This document shows, one piece after another, positions 53,783 through 63,683 of a stretch of 64,000 nt of DNA. Position 1 is the first letter of the stretch, and every line of letters begins with the position of its first letter. This DNA is from Planctomycetota bacterium (GTDB lineage: Bacteria > Planctomycetota > Planctomycetia > Pirellulales > Pirellulaceae), in the NCBI GenBank assembly GCA_016872725.1, contig VGZC01000025.1, positions 1 through 64,000 of the forward strand, written 5' to 3'. The notes under the pieces were generated by a model that was given only the letters and a program-made list of their open reading frames with translations, did not search any database and had not been told where the DNA came from. Both the position numbers and the translations under genes were made by a program.

Positions 53783-55834
53783 TTATTCCGCGCTTCCCGG
53801 CGGCTTCGGCGGCGGCGGAACATCGTCGCCACTTCTTGGCGGCGGCGGAACATCGTCGCCACTTCTTGGCGGCGGCGGAACATCGCCGGTGGAGGGCGGG
53901 CGCACCTTCGCCGGCTTCTTGCCCCCGGACGGTGGAGGCGGGGGATCATCGTCCGTCGAAGGCGGAGGCGGCACCGGACGCTCGCCGCCCTCGATGATTT
54001 CGAGTGAACCGATGAACGGTTCCCCGAACTCCTGTTCCAACTCGCGCGTCCGTTTCGCCGTGACCCATTGCAACGAATAGACCTTGTTGCCGACGCAGAC
54101 GTCGCGTCGAAACGAGTATTTTCCGTTCTGGCCCTCGAGCGTGAAGATCATGCCCGGATGGCCGCCAGTCCCACCATCGTCCTCGTCGGCGATCTTGAAC
54201 GTCGCGTCCTCGGTCATCGTCTTCTTCATGGAATTGAAGAACGTCTCATGTTCCTTTTCGATGTTCGCGTCGAACGTGCGAACCTCGGCGATATAGAAAC
54301 ACCTTGGGTCCTCGGTTTCGAACTGCCAGGAAACCAGCTTTTCCTCCTCATTCACGATCCGTTCGGGCGTGCCGGGCATCTTGAATCGAAGCCCGTCCGC
54401 GTCGGCCGCCACCGGTTTCAGAGCCGACTTCGCATCCGGCGAGGGCATGGGAGCCGGCGGGACCGGACCACTGTCCTCGGGCGCCTTCGTCGCGATCGAG
54501 ACGAGCGCGGCGCTCATCCCCACAAACTGCAAACGGTTCTCGACGATGAGGACCAGCTTCTCGCCGGTGAGACGGTGGGAAATCGTCATGAACAGGTTGT
54601 TCGATTCGTCCTGTTCGTTTCCGAACGTCTCCAGTTCGATCGACTTCACGCCTCCGACCCGGTCCCGCAGGATCCCCAGCACGGCCTCGTACTTGTCGCG
54701 CCCCACCGACTCGATCACCTGCGGATGGAACATGGCGATCGCCTCGTCGACTTCCCCCGCCACACCGTGCCGGATCAGCTTCTGACACCTCGGGGAATAG
54801 CCTTTCGCGAAGCGATCCTGCCATTCCTCGGATTCGACCAGGTCCTTGGCGAGCAATGTCTGCAGCGCGTCGTTCACCGGCGTTTCGAACTGGAAGCCGA
54901 GGAACTGGTTTTGGGCGAGCGTAAGATGGAGTTTGATTTCGCCCTCGTCGCATAGAATCGGCGCGATCACGTTGGCCGATCCGTCCTCGCCGGGCGCCGA
55001 TCGCTCGATCATCTCGGCGGCCGGTTCGCGCACTTCGCCATGCTGTCGTTTCAGGGCGAACAGGAGGTAAGCGAAAAGCGGCTCGTCCACGAGCTTCTTG
55101 AGTTCGGGGTGCATCATCGCGACGACCTTGCGTCCGTCCTGCCGATTGATGGCATCGACGGTCGCCGCGACGATCGATTCGGCGGTCACGTTCTTGCCGG
55201 TTTCGCGCGGAGCGGGTCCGGGATCCGGGCTCGGCCCGGGGCCGGGAGCACCACCCGCGAGCGCATCGAGCATCATGCCGGAAAGGAACTCGTCTCGCGT
55301 GACCCGACCGTCTCCGTCCAGGTCGTAATGGGCGGCGCCGGCGAGTTCGGTCCCCGACAGTCGGCCGTCCTCGGTGATGTCCAGTTTCGCGAATTCGGCC
55401 TCGCTCGTCGCGCGCAGCGCCTTCGCGTCGCGCCCCGCCAATTCGGCTCGCCGGCGCCGCAACCCGTCGCGGTATTCGTCAAGCGTCACGCGGCCGTCGC
55501 CATCGACGTCCGTGAACGCGACCGGTCGCAATTCCTTGCCCGACAGACGGCCATCCTCGTTCTGGTCGAGCTTCGCGAACGATTCCGAATCGCCCTGTTC
55601 AAGGCGCTGAATATGGGCCGCCACCCCCTGGTCAAACTCGCCGCGCGAGATCTCGCCGTCCTCGTCATTGTCCAGGAACTTGAGCCCCGCCGACTCCTTG
55701 CCGCTCAGAACGCCGTCCTCGTTCGAATCGAGCGATTCGAAAACGTCTGCGAATACGGGCGAAACGGACCCCCACGCGACCGCGGCGACGACCAACGCCG
55801 GCGCGAATCGCCCGGCCCAAAGGGGAAACCCCAT
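53783..55834 (-). CDS. Exported six-EF-hand protein with proline-rich tail
   Basis: A 683-residue exported protein. After a signal peptide ([21 protein letters not shown]) there are six EF-hand calcium loops within the first 190 residues ([72 protein letters not shown]). A Pro/Gly linker leads to two globular regions without a known family ([21 protein letters not shown] and [20 protein letters not shown]). The C-terminus has repeated [10 protein letters not shown] units. ATG 55834 has an aaagg site 8 bases upstream. It may be a calcium-dependent surface protein; function is not known. Confidence 0.8.
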   Translation of the reverse strand: MGFPLWAGRFAPALVVAAVAWGSVSPVFADVFESLDSNEDGVLSGKESAGLKFLDNDEDGEISRGEFDQGVAAHIQRLEQGDSESFAKLDQNEDGRLSGKELRPVAFTDVDGDGRVTLDEYRDGLRRRRAELAGRDAKALRATSEAEFAKLDITEDGRLSGTELAGAAHYDLDGDGRVTRDEFLSGMMLDALAGGAPGPGPSPDPGPAPRETGKNVTAESIVAATVDAINRQDGRKVVAMMHPELKKLVDEPLFAYLLFALKRQHGEVREPAAEMIERSAPGEDGSANVIAPILCDEGEIKLHLTLAQNQFLGFQFETPVNDALQTLLAKDLVESEEWQDRFAKGYSPRCQKLIRHGVAGEVDEAIAMFHPQVIESVGRDKYEAVLGILRDRVGGVKSIELETFGNEQDESNNLFMTISHRLTGEKLVLIVENRLQFVGMSAALVSIATKAPEDSGPVPPAPMPSPDAKSALKPVAADADGLRFKMPGTPERIVNEEEKLVSWQFETEDPRCFYIAEVRTFDANIEKEHETFFNSMKKTMTEDATFKIADEDDGGTGGHPGMIFTLEGQNGKYSFRRDVCVGNKVYSLQWVTAKRTRELEQEFGEPFIGSLEIIEGGERPVPPPPSTDDDPPPPPSGGKKPAKVRPPSTGDVPPPPRSGDDVPPPPRSGDDVPPPPKPPGSAE
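53809..53888 (-). repeat. 30-bp coding repeats in the proline-rich tail
   Basis: Three near-identical consecutive 30-base units encode the ten-residue repeat [10 protein letters not shown] at the C-terminus of the EF-hand protein. The unit length keeps the reading frame. The third copy diverges after about 20 bases. Confidence 0.85.
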
Positions 55835-56032
55835 GACACGACCTTTCGATTGGAGACCCGGGTGAAACGGCACTGGATCAATGTACCGCGCGACATGTGG
55901 AATTCAACCACGGAATCTAGGGTTCCGCCGACGGCCCGATCCGGCCAGAATAGGGTGACGATGGGACTCTCACCGGATCGACCGGTACGAACGTTCCGTG
56001 TCCGGGAGGGGGAACAGCATGTCGAGGGAACG

Positions 56033-57706
56033 ATGAGCGACGCAAGGCCCTGGGTGGACGGACTCACCATCGGACAGGTGCTCGATCGGACCGCGGAGGC
56101 GCGCGGCGGCGCCGATGCCGTGGCCTTTCCGAGGCTGAGCCTGCGCTGGAGCTGGTCGGAATTCGCGCGGCGCGTCGACGCCGCGGCGGCCGGACTGCTC
56201 GGAATCGGCATCGGTCGGGGCGAGCATGTCGCGATCTGGGCGACCAACGTTCCCGAGTGGATCGTCCTACAGTTCGCGACGGCCCGGATCGGCGCGGTGC
56301 TCGTGACGATCAACCCGTCGTACCGTCCTTTCGAACTGCGTTACGCGCTCGAACAAAGCGACTCCGTCGCGCTCGTCCTTGTCGACGCGTTCCGCTCGTC
56401 CGACTATTTCGCCATGCTCGGCGAGGTCTGTCCGGAGCTGTTGACCGCGTCGCCGGGCGGATGGACCAGTTCCGCATTCCCGCGGCTGCGCCGAGTCATC
56501 GTCGTCAAGGGCGACCGACAGCGCATTCCCGGCGCGATGACGTGGGACGAGATGATCGCGGCGGGAACGTCGATCGCGTCTTCCGTTTGGAAATCGATCG
56601 GACCGTTGGCACCGAGCGATCCGATCAACATCCAATACACGTCCGGGACGACCGGATTCCCCAAGGCGGCCATGCTCAGCCACCGCAATCTGTTGCTGAA
56701 CGCCTATTACGTGGGCGCATGCCAGCGTTTGACGGCGAGCGACCGGATTTGCATCCCAGTCCCCTTCTACCATTGCTTCGGCTGCGTGCTCGGAACGCTC
56801 TGCGCCGTCGTCCACGGCGCGACCATGGTCATTCCGAACGAGTATTTCCAATCGGCCGAAACGCTTGCCGCGATCGAATGCGAACGGGCCACCGTCATCT
56901 ACGGCGTCCCGACGATGTTCATCGCCGAATTGAACGACCCGTCTTTCGACCAGCGCGACCTTTCCTCGCTGCGAACCGGCATCATGGCGGGAAGCCCCTG
57001 CCCGATCGAGATCATGCGCCAGGTGATCGACCGGATGGGAGCCCGCGAAATGACGATCGCGTACGGACAGACCGAGGCGTCTCCCGTCGCGACCCAGACG
57101 CGGGCCGACGACCCGCTCGAACTGCGCGTCGAGACGGTGGGCCGTCCGCTTCCGGGAGTGGAGACCATGATCGTCGATCCATCCACGGGGAAGGAGCTTG
57201 GCGACGGCTCTCAGGGTGAATTCCGCAGCCGAGGTCATGGCGTGATGCTTGGCTACTACAAGAATCCGGAGGCGACGTCGGAGGCGATCGACGCCGACGG
57301 ATGGCTGCACAGCGGCGACCTCGCGATCCGACTTCCCAACGGCTATTTCCGGATTACGGGGCGGATCAAGGATATGGTCATTCGCGGCGGAGAGAACATC
57401 TATCCGCGAGAGATCGAAGAGTACCTCTTCACCCATCCCGCCATCGAACAATCGGCGGTCGTCGGCGTTCCCGATCCGAAATACGGCGAGGAACTCTGCG
57501 CGTGGATTCGGCTTCGCGCCGGCATGACACTCGCTGAAGACGAAGTGCGCGCCTATTGCCGCGAGAAACTGGCGCACTACAAGACACCCCGTTATGTGCG
57601 ATTCGTGACCGAGTTTCCGCAGACGGTCACCGGGAAGATTCAGAAATTCCGGATTCGGGAACAGATGATCGAGGAGCTCGGGCTTGAAGTGCCCGAAACG
57701 GCCTAG
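56033..57706 (+). CDS. AMP-dependent acyl-CoA ligase
   Basis: A 557-residue ANL-superfamily enzyme that activates a carboxylic acid (probably a fatty acid) to an acyl-AMP and then to acyl-CoA. Motifs are in order: [18 protein letters not shown] (A3, P-loop), [12 protein letters not shown] (A5), [21 protein letters not shown] (A7-A8, split over about residues 423-443) and the C-terminal lysine motif [13 protein letters not shown] (A10). The ATG at 56033 has a gaggga site just upstream; the open frame to 55040 overlaps the EF-hand gene and is not used. It fits FadD-like or medium/long-chain ligases. It converges with the ferrochelatase gene. Confidence 0.88.
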   Translation: MSDARPWVDGLTIGQVLDRTAEARGGADAVAFPRLSLRWSWSEFARRVDAAAAGLLGIGIGRGEHVAIWATNVPEWIVLQFATARIGAVLVTINPSYRPFELRYALEQSDSVALVLVDAFRSSDYFAMLGEVCPELLTASPGGWTSSAFPRLRRVIVVKGDRQRIPGAMTWDEMIAAGTSIASSVWKSIGPLAPSDPINIQYTSGTTGFPKAAMLSHRNLLLNAYYVGACQRLTASDRICIPVPFYHCFGCVLGTLCAVVHGATMVIPNEYFQSAETLAAIECERATVIYGVPTMFIAELNDPSFDQRDLSSLRTGIMAGSPCPIEIMRQVIDRMGAREMTIAYGQTEASPVATQTRADDPLELRVETVGRPLPGVETMIVDPSTGKELGDGSQGEFRSRGHGVMLGYYKNPEATSEAIDADGWLHSGDLAIRLPNGYFRITGRIKDMVIRGGENIYPREIEEYLFTHPAIEQSAVVGVPDPKYGEELCAWIRLRAGMTLAEDEVRAYCREKLAHYKTPRYVRFVTEFPQTVTGKIQKFRIREQMIEELGLEVPETA

Positions 57707-57731
57707 GATACGGTCTAGCCAGCGCGTTTGC

Positions 57732-57761
57732 CTCGTCCACGCTCGCCGGAGCGTGGACGAG
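57732..57761. terminator. Perfect intergenic hairpin between convergent genes
   Basis: A 13-bp perfect stem, ctcgtccacgctc paired with gagcgtggacgag, encloses a 4-base loop (gccg). It lies between the convergent acyl-CoA ligase and ferrochelatase genes, so it could stop transcription from both sides. There is no T-tract, so it may instead be a REP-like palindrome. Confidence 0.5.
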
Positions 57762-57795
57762 CCGCAGGCCACTGTCTGGCGCCGGTGGCTACCGG

Positions 57796-58806
57796 CTACG
57801 GGGGCGCGATGCAGCATCCGGCCGCGCAGGCGTCGGGTCGCGGACCGAGCCTGCCCCGCGCCGGCCGATCCGTTCGCCAGCCCTGCATTTCCTCGACCAG
57901 GTCGCACACCATTCCGATGAAGCAAGGATGCGTGCCGGCCGTTTCGGCGCGGACCATGGGGATACGCAATGCATCGCAAAGTTCGCGCGCTTCGTGATCC
58001 AGATCGTAAATGACCTCCATGTGGTCGGAGACGAACCCGATGGGCACGATGGCGATCGGAGACAGGTCGCGCGCGGCGTGCCGCGCACGGATGACGTCGC
58101 GGACGTCGGGTTCGAGCCACGGCTGGCTCGGCGGACCGCTCCGGCTCTGATAGACCAGCCGCCACTGGACAATCCCAAGCGCGTCGCTGATCGTTCGCGC
58201 CACGTCCTCCAATTGGGCCGCGTAGTCGCAAGCCGAGGCCATCGACCGGGGTATGCTGTGCGCCGAATAGAGCACTTCGACGCGATGCCGGTCGGCGATC
58301 GGAAGTCGGTCGATCGCCCGGCGCGCGCGGTCGACGCAGGCGTCGATGAAGGCCGGGTGATTGAAATAGGGGCGAATCTTCTGGATGCGCGGCGCATCCT
58401 CCCCGACCTCGGCGATCGCGCGGTCGATATCCTCGAGGTATTGCCGGCAACCGGCGTACGAACTGAACGCCGACGTCGTGAACGCGAGCGCCGCGCGCAT
58501 GCCGTCGTCGCGCATCGCGCGGACGGTATCGGCCAAGAGCGGATGCCAATTCCGGTTTCCCCAATACACGGGCAGCCGCCAGTTCCTTCGATCGATCTCG
58601 CGCCGCACGCTCTCGATCAACGCCCGATTGGCCGCATTGATCGGGCTGACGCCGCCGAATCGCAGGTAATGCTCGGCGACCTCGCGCATGCGATCGTTGG
58701 GAACGTCGCGGCCCCGGAGCACATTGCGCAGGAACGGCATCACGTCCTCGGGACCGTTCGGTCCGCCGAACGACAGGATCAGCAGACAATCGTACGGCCG
58801 CGTCAT
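57796..58806 (-). CDS. hemH: Ferrochelatase
   Basis: A 336-residue ferrochelatase, the enzyme that inserts Fe(II) into a porphyrin in haem biosynthesis. Signature parts are LLILSFGGPNGPEDVMPFL, RFGGVSPIN, VYWGNRNWHP, the metal-site region VEVLYSAHSIPRSM and the segment FVSDHMEVIYDLDHEA. It ends in a cysteine-rich tail (CAAGCCIAPP), which in some ferrochelatases binds a 2Fe-2S cluster. Whether it uses protoporphyrin or coproporphyrin is not decidable by eye. It lies 73 bases downstream of the ABC operon and is probably part of it. Confidence 0.9.
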   Translation of the reverse strand: MTRPYDCLLILSFGGPNGPEDVMPFLRNVLRGRDVPNDRMREVAEHYLRFGGVSPINAANRALIESVRREIDRRNWRLPVYWGNRNWHPLLADTVRAMRDDGMRAALAFTTSAFSSYAGCRQYLEDIDRAIAEVGEDAPRIQKIRPYFNHPAFIDACVDRARRAIDRLPIADRHRVEVLYSAHSIPRSMASACDYAAQLEDVARTISDALGIVQWRLVYQSRSGPPSQPWLEPDVRDVIRARHAARDLSPIAIVPIGFVSDHMEVIYDLDHEARELCDALRIPMVRAETAGTHPCFIGMVCDLVEEMQGWRTDRPARGRLGPRPDACAAGCCIAPP

Positions 58807-58879
58807 CGTTTTCCCATTCCCATCTTCGGAAGCACCGGGATCGCGGAATCGACGTTCGAGGACGGACCAACGTCGCGCG

Positions 58880-60067
58880 CTAAACTTCCCGCAAGGCCAC
58901 AGCGAGCGGCAAACGAGCGGCGCGAATGGCGGGAAAGAGCCCGCCGAGCAAACCGATGGCCGCCGCCCAGGCGATGGCCGTGACGAGGAGGCGGGGCGTC
59001 ACCGCGAAGGCGAAGGCGACCTGACTGAACGTCTGCCAGTTGATGGTGGAGGCCTGGAATCCGTCGAACGCGACATAGGCGGCCGCCGCTCCCGCCGCGC
59101 CGCCGATCAATGCCACGACCAGCGATTCGATGATGACCGACAGGATGACGGGACCCGCGCCGAACCCCAGGGCCCGGAGCGTGGCGATTTCGCGCGTGCG
59201 GGCCGCCACCGCGCTGTACATGGTGTTGAGCGCTCCGAACAGCGCGCCGAGCGCCATCAATCCCGCGATGCCAAGGCCGAGGCCCTGGATGAAACTCGTC
59301 AGCGCGCTGGACTGTTCGGCGAGGTATTCCGCCTGCAGGAGCGGCCGGACGCGGAGTCGGGGATTGCTCGTCAGCGCATCTTTGAACTCCCGGAACGCGT
59401 CGGCCGATCGCAATCGGGCGTAGACGGCCTGAAACGAATCGCCCCGATTGTAGGCGGGCTGAAGCACGGCGGCGTCGGTCCAGATCTCCGATTCCTCGGC
59501 CCCACTGCCGCCCGAGAAGATCCCCACGACTTCCCATTCATTCGGGCCGACGCGGAACTTCCGGCCCACATCGAGCCCGGCGAACGAGCGCGCGGCCCCG
59601 GCGCCCACGATCACTTCATTTCGGCCCGTTGCGAACATCCGTCCTTCCAACACGAGAATGTCCCCCCGCACGGCGACCGCCGTCTTCTCGACGCCTCGGA
59701 GGGGGACATTCGCATCGGTACCGGTCGAGCGCATGGGCAGATTGATCATGACAAACAGCTCGGCGGACGCCAGCGCCCCTTCCGCGCCGCGCGCCACGCC
59801 GGGCGCGTCGGCGATGAGCCGCGTCTCGTCACGGGACAGCCCGCTCGTCATTTCGCTGTCCGCGCCGCTGCGCAGCACAAGGGCCACGTCGTCATTCGCG
59901 GGCGCCGACATGGCCGCGCGAAAACCCTCCGCGATCGAAAGCACACCGACCAGGACCGCCACCACACCCGCAATGCCCACCGCCGCCGCGGTCACCGCCC
60001 CTTTGCGTTCGGGGATCGTCCGCAGGCTGAACAAGGTCACCGAGACGACTTGCGATAGCCAGTGCAT
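58880..60067 (-). CDS. MacB-like ABC transporter permease (second)
   Basis: A 395-residue permease with an N-terminal TM (GAVTAAAVGIAGVVAVLVGVL), a large periplasmic domain (about 45-270) and three C-terminal TMs (LGLGIAGLMALGALFGAL, VILSVIIESLVVALIGGA and the last near the end). This is the FtsX/MacB topology. ATG 60067 shares a base with the stop of the first permease (TGATG). It forms a heterodimer with that permease, energised by the adjacent ATPase. The longer open frame to 60292 overlaps the neighbour and is not used. Confidence 0.85.
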   Translation of the reverse strand: MHWLSQVVSVTLFSLRTIPERKGAVTAAAVGIAGVVAVLVGVLSIAEGFRAAMSAPANDDVALVLRSGADSEMTSGLSRDETRLIADAPGVARGAEGALASAELFVMINLPMRSTGTDANVPLRGVEKTAVAVRGDILVLEGRMFATGRNEVIVGAGAARSFAGLDVGRKFRVGPNEWEVVGIFSGGSGAEESEIWTDAAVLQPAYNRGDSFQAVYARLRSADAFREFKDALTSNPRLRVRPLLQAEYLAEQSSALTSFIQGLGLGIAGLMALGALFGALNTMYSAVAARTREIATLRALGFGAGPVILSVIIESLVVALIGGAAGAAAAYVAFDGFQASTINWQTFSQVAFAFAVTPRLLVTAIAWAAAIGLLGGLFPAIRAARLPLAVALREV

Positions 60068-61227
60068 CACCCTTGCCTCCGTAATGCCGTCGCGATGCGA
60101 AGCCGCATCGCCTCGAGCGCCGGGAGGATGCCCGTCACGACGCCCAGAGCGAAGACCAGCACCGCACCCATGGCGACGTACTTCGCCGGCAGGAAGAACA
60201 CGGGCAGCACGGACGGGATCGGACTGCCGCCCACCGTCGCGAGCCACGCCACCGCGAGGCCGGCGAATCCGCCGGCCGTCGCAATGAGACACGATTCCGC
60301 CAGCACGAGGGCCAGCACGAGCCCGTTGGTGAAGCCCAGGGCCTTCAATAAACCCAATTCCATCGTCCGCTCACGAACGGCCTGAGCCATCGTGTTGCCC
60401 GCGATCAACAGGATCGTGAAGAACACCGCGCTCAGGATGGCCATCAGGATGGCGCCGATATCGCCGATCTGCTGAACGAACCCTTGCGCGAACGCGCCTT
60501 CCGGCTCGGTCTTGGTTTCGTACGGCGAATTGGCGAATTCGGCATCCACGGCCCGAGCGATTTCGTCCGCCCGATCGGGATCGTCCGCGCGGACGACAAA
60601 CCAGCCGACCTGTCCCTTGCCGTTTGCCCGCGCTTCATCGAAATAGTCGTAACGGAAGTAGAATCCCGACGTGTCGGTGGCCCGGTTGGCGCCGTCGAAG
60701 ATGCCCACGATGTCGAACTCCCAAGCTTCCTCGGCCGCGCGGGGCCAGATGGGCGACTTCAGCGGAACTCGGTCCCCGATCTTCCAATGGAACCGATCGG
60801 CCAAGCTGCGTCCCACGACGGCGCCCGTGCGCGTTTTCAACCAGGCCTCCTCTTGCTCGGTCGGAAGCAGGAACTCGGGATACAAGTCAAAGTACGCAGT
60901 CGGGTCGGAGACCGGAAAACTCCCAAAAAAGTTCTTGGGCTCGTCCTGATAGATGCCGTTGAACCACGTCAAGTGCACGGCGGAGGCGACGCCCGGGATC
61001 CGTGCCATGCGCCGGGCGTAGGATTCCGGCAGCGTCATGATGAGCGACACCTTGTGGCGCGAGATCAAACGGTCGGCGCCGGCCAACGTCACACCGGCGG
61101 TGAACGCCTCCTTGATCGTGCAGAGCAGGCCGAACAGCACGAACGCGATGAAGATCGACAAGACGGTGAGCCCGGTGCGCAGTCGCTTGCGCCGCAGATT
61201 ACTCCAGACGAGCGAGACGTACTTCAT
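60067..61227 (-). CDS. MacB-like ABC transporter permease (first)
   Basis: A 386-residue permease with the same FtsX/MacB layout: N-terminal TM (GLTVLSIFIAFVLFGLL), periplasmic domain about 40-270, and three TMs at the C-terminus (AILSAVFFTILLIAGNTMA, LVLALVLAESCLIATAGGFA and VAMGAVLVFALGVVTGI). The start ATG overlaps the ATPase stop by four bases (ATGA). The pair of permeases plus ATPase and membrane-fusion protein resembles MacAB-type exporters of peptides, lipids or porphyrins. Confidence 0.87.
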   Translation of the reverse strand: MKYVSLVWSNLRRKRLRTGLTVLSIFIAFVLFGLLCTIKEAFTAGVTLAGADRLISRHKVSLIMTLPESYARRMARIPGVASAVHLTWFNGIYQDEPKNFFGSFPVSDPTAYFDLYPEFLLPTEQEEAWLKTRTGAVVGRSLADRFHWKIGDRVPLKSPIWPRAAEEAWEFDIVGIFDGANRATDTSGFYFRYDYFDEARANGKGQVGWFVVRADDPDRADEIARAVDAEFANSPYETKTEPEGAFAQGFVQQIGDIGAILMAILSAVFFTILLIAGNTMAQAVRERTMELGLLKALGFTNGLVLALVLAESCLIATAGGFAGLAVAWLATVGGSPIPSVLPVFFLPAKYVAMGAVLVFALGVVTGILPALEAMRLRIATALRRQG

Positions 61228-61925
61228 TCCGGCTTCTCCGCGGAAAACCGGCCCTTGTCGAGATAGAGCGTGCGCGTGGCCCGCGCCGACGCATGGGGAT
61301 CATGGGTGACCATGACGATCGTCTTGCCATGTTCGCGGTTCAGCGCCTGGAGCAGCCCCAGAATCTCGTCGCCCGACCTGCGATCGAGATCCCCCGTCGG
61401 CTCGTCGCAGAGCAACAGGGTTGGATCGGTCACGATGGCGCGGGCGATTCCGACGCGCTGCTGCTCGCCGCCGGACAACGTACGCGGAAAGTGGCGGGTG
61501 CGATGCGACAGGCCCACCACGTCCAGCGCCGTCTTGACGTGCTCGCGCCGCTCCGCCTTCGAGAGATGCGTCAGCAAGAGCGGCAATTCCACGTTCCGCT
61601 CCGCCGACAACACGGGTAGGAGATTGTAGAACTGGAATACCAGCCCCACGTGCCGCGCCCGCCATGCGGCGAGTTGTCGGTCGGGCAACTTGTCAATGCG
61701 ATCGCCGGCGATCGTGACCGACCCGCGGGTCGGTCGATCCAGTCCTCCGATCAGGTTCAAGAGCGTGGTCTTTCCGGACCCGGACGGCCCCATCAGCGCC
61801 AAAAACTCGCCGGTGGGGACTTCCAGGTTCATCTCGGACAACACGTGGATCTCTTCCGAACCTCGACGAAAGGTCTTTTCCACATTCTCGACATGCACGA
61901 GCGTCTCGACGCTGGAATGCATCAT
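61224..61925 (-). CDS. MacB/LolD-type ABC transporter ATPase
   Basis: A 233-residue ABC ATPase with all motifs: Walker A GPSGSGKTT, Q-loop VFQFYNLLPVLSA, signature LSGGEQQRVGIARAI, Walker B LLLCDEPTGDLD and the H-loop VMVTHDPH. The LLNLIGGLDRPTRG stretch is typical of the LolD/MacB subfamily. It overlaps the upstream membrane-fusion protein gene and the downstream permease by ATGA, so the four genes are translated as a unit. Confidence 0.93.
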   Translation of the reverse strand: MMHSSVETLVHVENVEKTFRRGSEEIHVLSEMNLEVPTGEFLALMGPSGSGKTTLLNLIGGLDRPTRGSVTIAGDRIDKLPDRQLAAWRARHVGLVFQFYNLLPVLSAERNVELPLLLTHLSKAERREHVKTALDVVGLSHRTRHFPRTLSGGEQQRVGIARAIVTDPTLLLCDEPTGDLDRRSGDEILGLLQALNREHGKTIVMVTHDPHASARATRTLYLDKGRFSAEKPE

Positions 61926-63136
61926 TTCGCCTCCGCCACTCGAATACCGTCCATCAGGTCCTTAGGCCCTTCCACGACCACGCGGTCGCCGCCGCTGACA
62001 CCCGCCGCGAGTTCGACCTGATCGCCGTCCACCCGTCCGACGGTGACGGCTCGACGCTCCGCCCGGCCGTCGCGCACGATCCAGACGACGTCCCGCCCGT
62101 CGTGCCGCGCGACGGCGGCTTTCGGAACGGTTACACTCCGCCGAACGGTCGGCGCGTCCTCGGCGCTGCTCTGGAACGCGACCTTCACGCTCATTTGCGG
62201 CAGGATGCGGGGGTCAAGCCGCTCGAATCCGACCCGCACCTTGACGGTGGCTTTCTGCCGGTCGGCGGTCGGAATCATGGCGATGACCTTGGCCGGGAAG
62301 CGATGGTCGGGATAGGAATCGAGCGTGGCCTCCACGGACTGCCCCGATTCAACACGGTTGATGTAGGTCTCGCCCACGTCCACTTCGATCTCCAGGGAAC
62401 TCATGTCGACGATCGTACAAATGCCCGTCCGCGTGAAACCGCCGCCCGCGGAGATCGGCGAGATCATCTCTCCCGGTTGGGCGTCCTTGGTGGTCACGAC
62501 ACCCGCGAACGGGGCGCGGACGATCGTGTCGTCAACCTGTTGCTGCCAGACCGCCACTTCGCGCTCGCTCACGGCGACATCGGCCGCCTGACGCTCCATT
62601 CGGGCTTGTTGCGACATGACATCCGTTTCGGCGCGGTCCAATTCCGATTGGCTGGCGGCATGCTTGGAAACCAACTGCGAGACCCGGCGCAGCTCGCGTT
62701 CGGCCTGATTGAGGTTGGCCTTGGTCTCCAGCATCGCACTGCGGGCCGACTCGAGCTGGGCTTGGGACAATTCGAGGCTCTTTTCCAAATTGGACGCATC
62801 GGTGCGGGCGAGCACCTGGCCCGCTTCCACCCGCATGCCTTCCTCAATCAACACCTCGACGACCTTGCCGGTGACCTTCGAGGAAACCGTGGATTCGCGC
62901 CGGGCCACGACATAGCCCGAGGCGTTCAGCAGCGTTCGGTCGCCGCGTGCCGACATCTCCTGAACGACGATCGTGCGGACGACCGCCACCGACGGTCGAC
63001 GAAACCACCAGGTCGCACCCGCGCCGAGCGCCGCGAGAAAAACGACAAGCAGGATCAGCGCGGTCGGCAAAGCGCGCGAACGCGCGTGGCCGCGATGGAT
63101 TCGCAGCGCTTCGAGCTTCTCTTTGCTGGGACTCAT
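61922..63136 (-). CDS. Membrane-fusion (HlyD/MacA-like) adaptor protein
   Basis: A 404-residue adaptor. An N-terminal TM anchor (TALILLVVFLAALGAGATWWF) is followed by a lipoyl-like half (SKVTGKVVEVLIEEGMRVEAGQ), a helical hairpin (NLEKSLELSQAQLESARSAM and the next coil), the second lipoyl half (VRAPFAGVVTTKDAQPGEMI), and a beta-barrel domain (LEIEVDVGETYINRVESG). It would link the ABC pump to an outer-membrane channel or the envelope. I start at ATG 63136; alternative in-frame starts at 63199 and 63217 have no better ribosome site. Upstream codons belong to a 63-bp tandem repeat, not to a protein. Confidence 0.87.
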   Translation of the reverse strand: MSPSKEKLEALRIHRGHARSRALPTALILLVVFLAALGAGATWWFRRPSVAVVRTIVVQEMSARGDRTLLNASGYVVARRESTVSSKVTGKVVEVLIEEGMRVEAGQVLARTDASNLEKSLELSQAQLESARSAMLETKANLNQAERELRRVSQLVSKHAASQSELDRAETDVMSQQARMERQAADVAVSEREVAVWQQQVDDTIVRAPFAGVVTTKDAQPGEMISPISAGGGFTRTGICTIVDMSSLEIEVDVGETYINRVESGQSVEATLDSYPDHRFPAKVIAMIPTADRQKATVKVRVGFERLDPRILPQMSVKVAFQSSAEDAPTVRRSVTVPKAAVARHDGRDVVWIVRDGRAERRAVTVGRVDGDQVELAAGVSGGDRVVVEGPKDLMDGIRVAEAK

Positions 63137-63314
63137 CGATGAGGCTGTGTCGCGCACGGCGGATCCGCTTGCCGGGATGGAGCTGAAAAGCACCCGCATC
63201 GGTTGGTTCCGGACCATCTCGTTTGCATACCATTTATACACGGCCTCCCCGTGGCGGATAAGTAGACCGATTGTCCTCAATCGCTCGCAATCGCTCGTAC
63301 GCCCGCGATCGCCG

Positions 63315-63356
63315 TGTGTTGGGTAGACTGTGTTGGGTAGACTGTGTTGGGTAGGC
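63315..63356. repeat. Three tandem 14-bp units
   Basis: The unit tgtgttgggtagac occurs three times in a row at 63315-63328, 63329-63342 and 63343-63356 (last copy with a g for a). It lies in the gap between the adaptor gene and the 63-bp array. No gene is supported here. Confidence 0.9.
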
Positions 63357-63430
63357 TTGGGTCCGCGAGCGTCGGATGCGACGACGCCGGAACGAGCGCG
63401 ACCCTTGTCACGATGGACACCGCATGCCGA

Positions 63431-63682
63431 CCTGCGCGACCCACGACACCCAAGTCCGTCGAGACATCCGGGATTGATTGAACGGGTTCGGGACCTGCGC
63501 GACACACGACACCCAAGTCCGTCGAGACATCCGGGATTGATTGAACGGGTTCGGGACATGCGCGACACACGACACCCAAGTCCGTCGAAACATCCGGGAT
63601 TGATTGAACGGGTTCGGGACATGCGCGACACACGACACCCAAGTCCGTCGAAACACCCGGGATTGACTGAACCGGTTCGGAG
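63431..63682. repeat. Four tandem 63-bp units
   Basis: Four copies with starts at 63431, 63494, 63557 and 63620 contain gcgacacacgacacccaag and ggattgattgaacgggttcg. They differ at a few positions only. Because 63 is a multiple of three, all frames stay open and encode 21-residue repeats, so an open frame here does not prove a gene. The array ends one base before the GTG of the partial reductase gene at the right edge. Confidence 0.92.
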
Positions 63683-63683
63683 T

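Noticed and set aside
56267-58870. An 867-codon minus-strand frame covering the acyl-CoA ligase and ferrochelatase
   Set aside because: It overlaps two well-supported genes and shows only basic low-information sequence.
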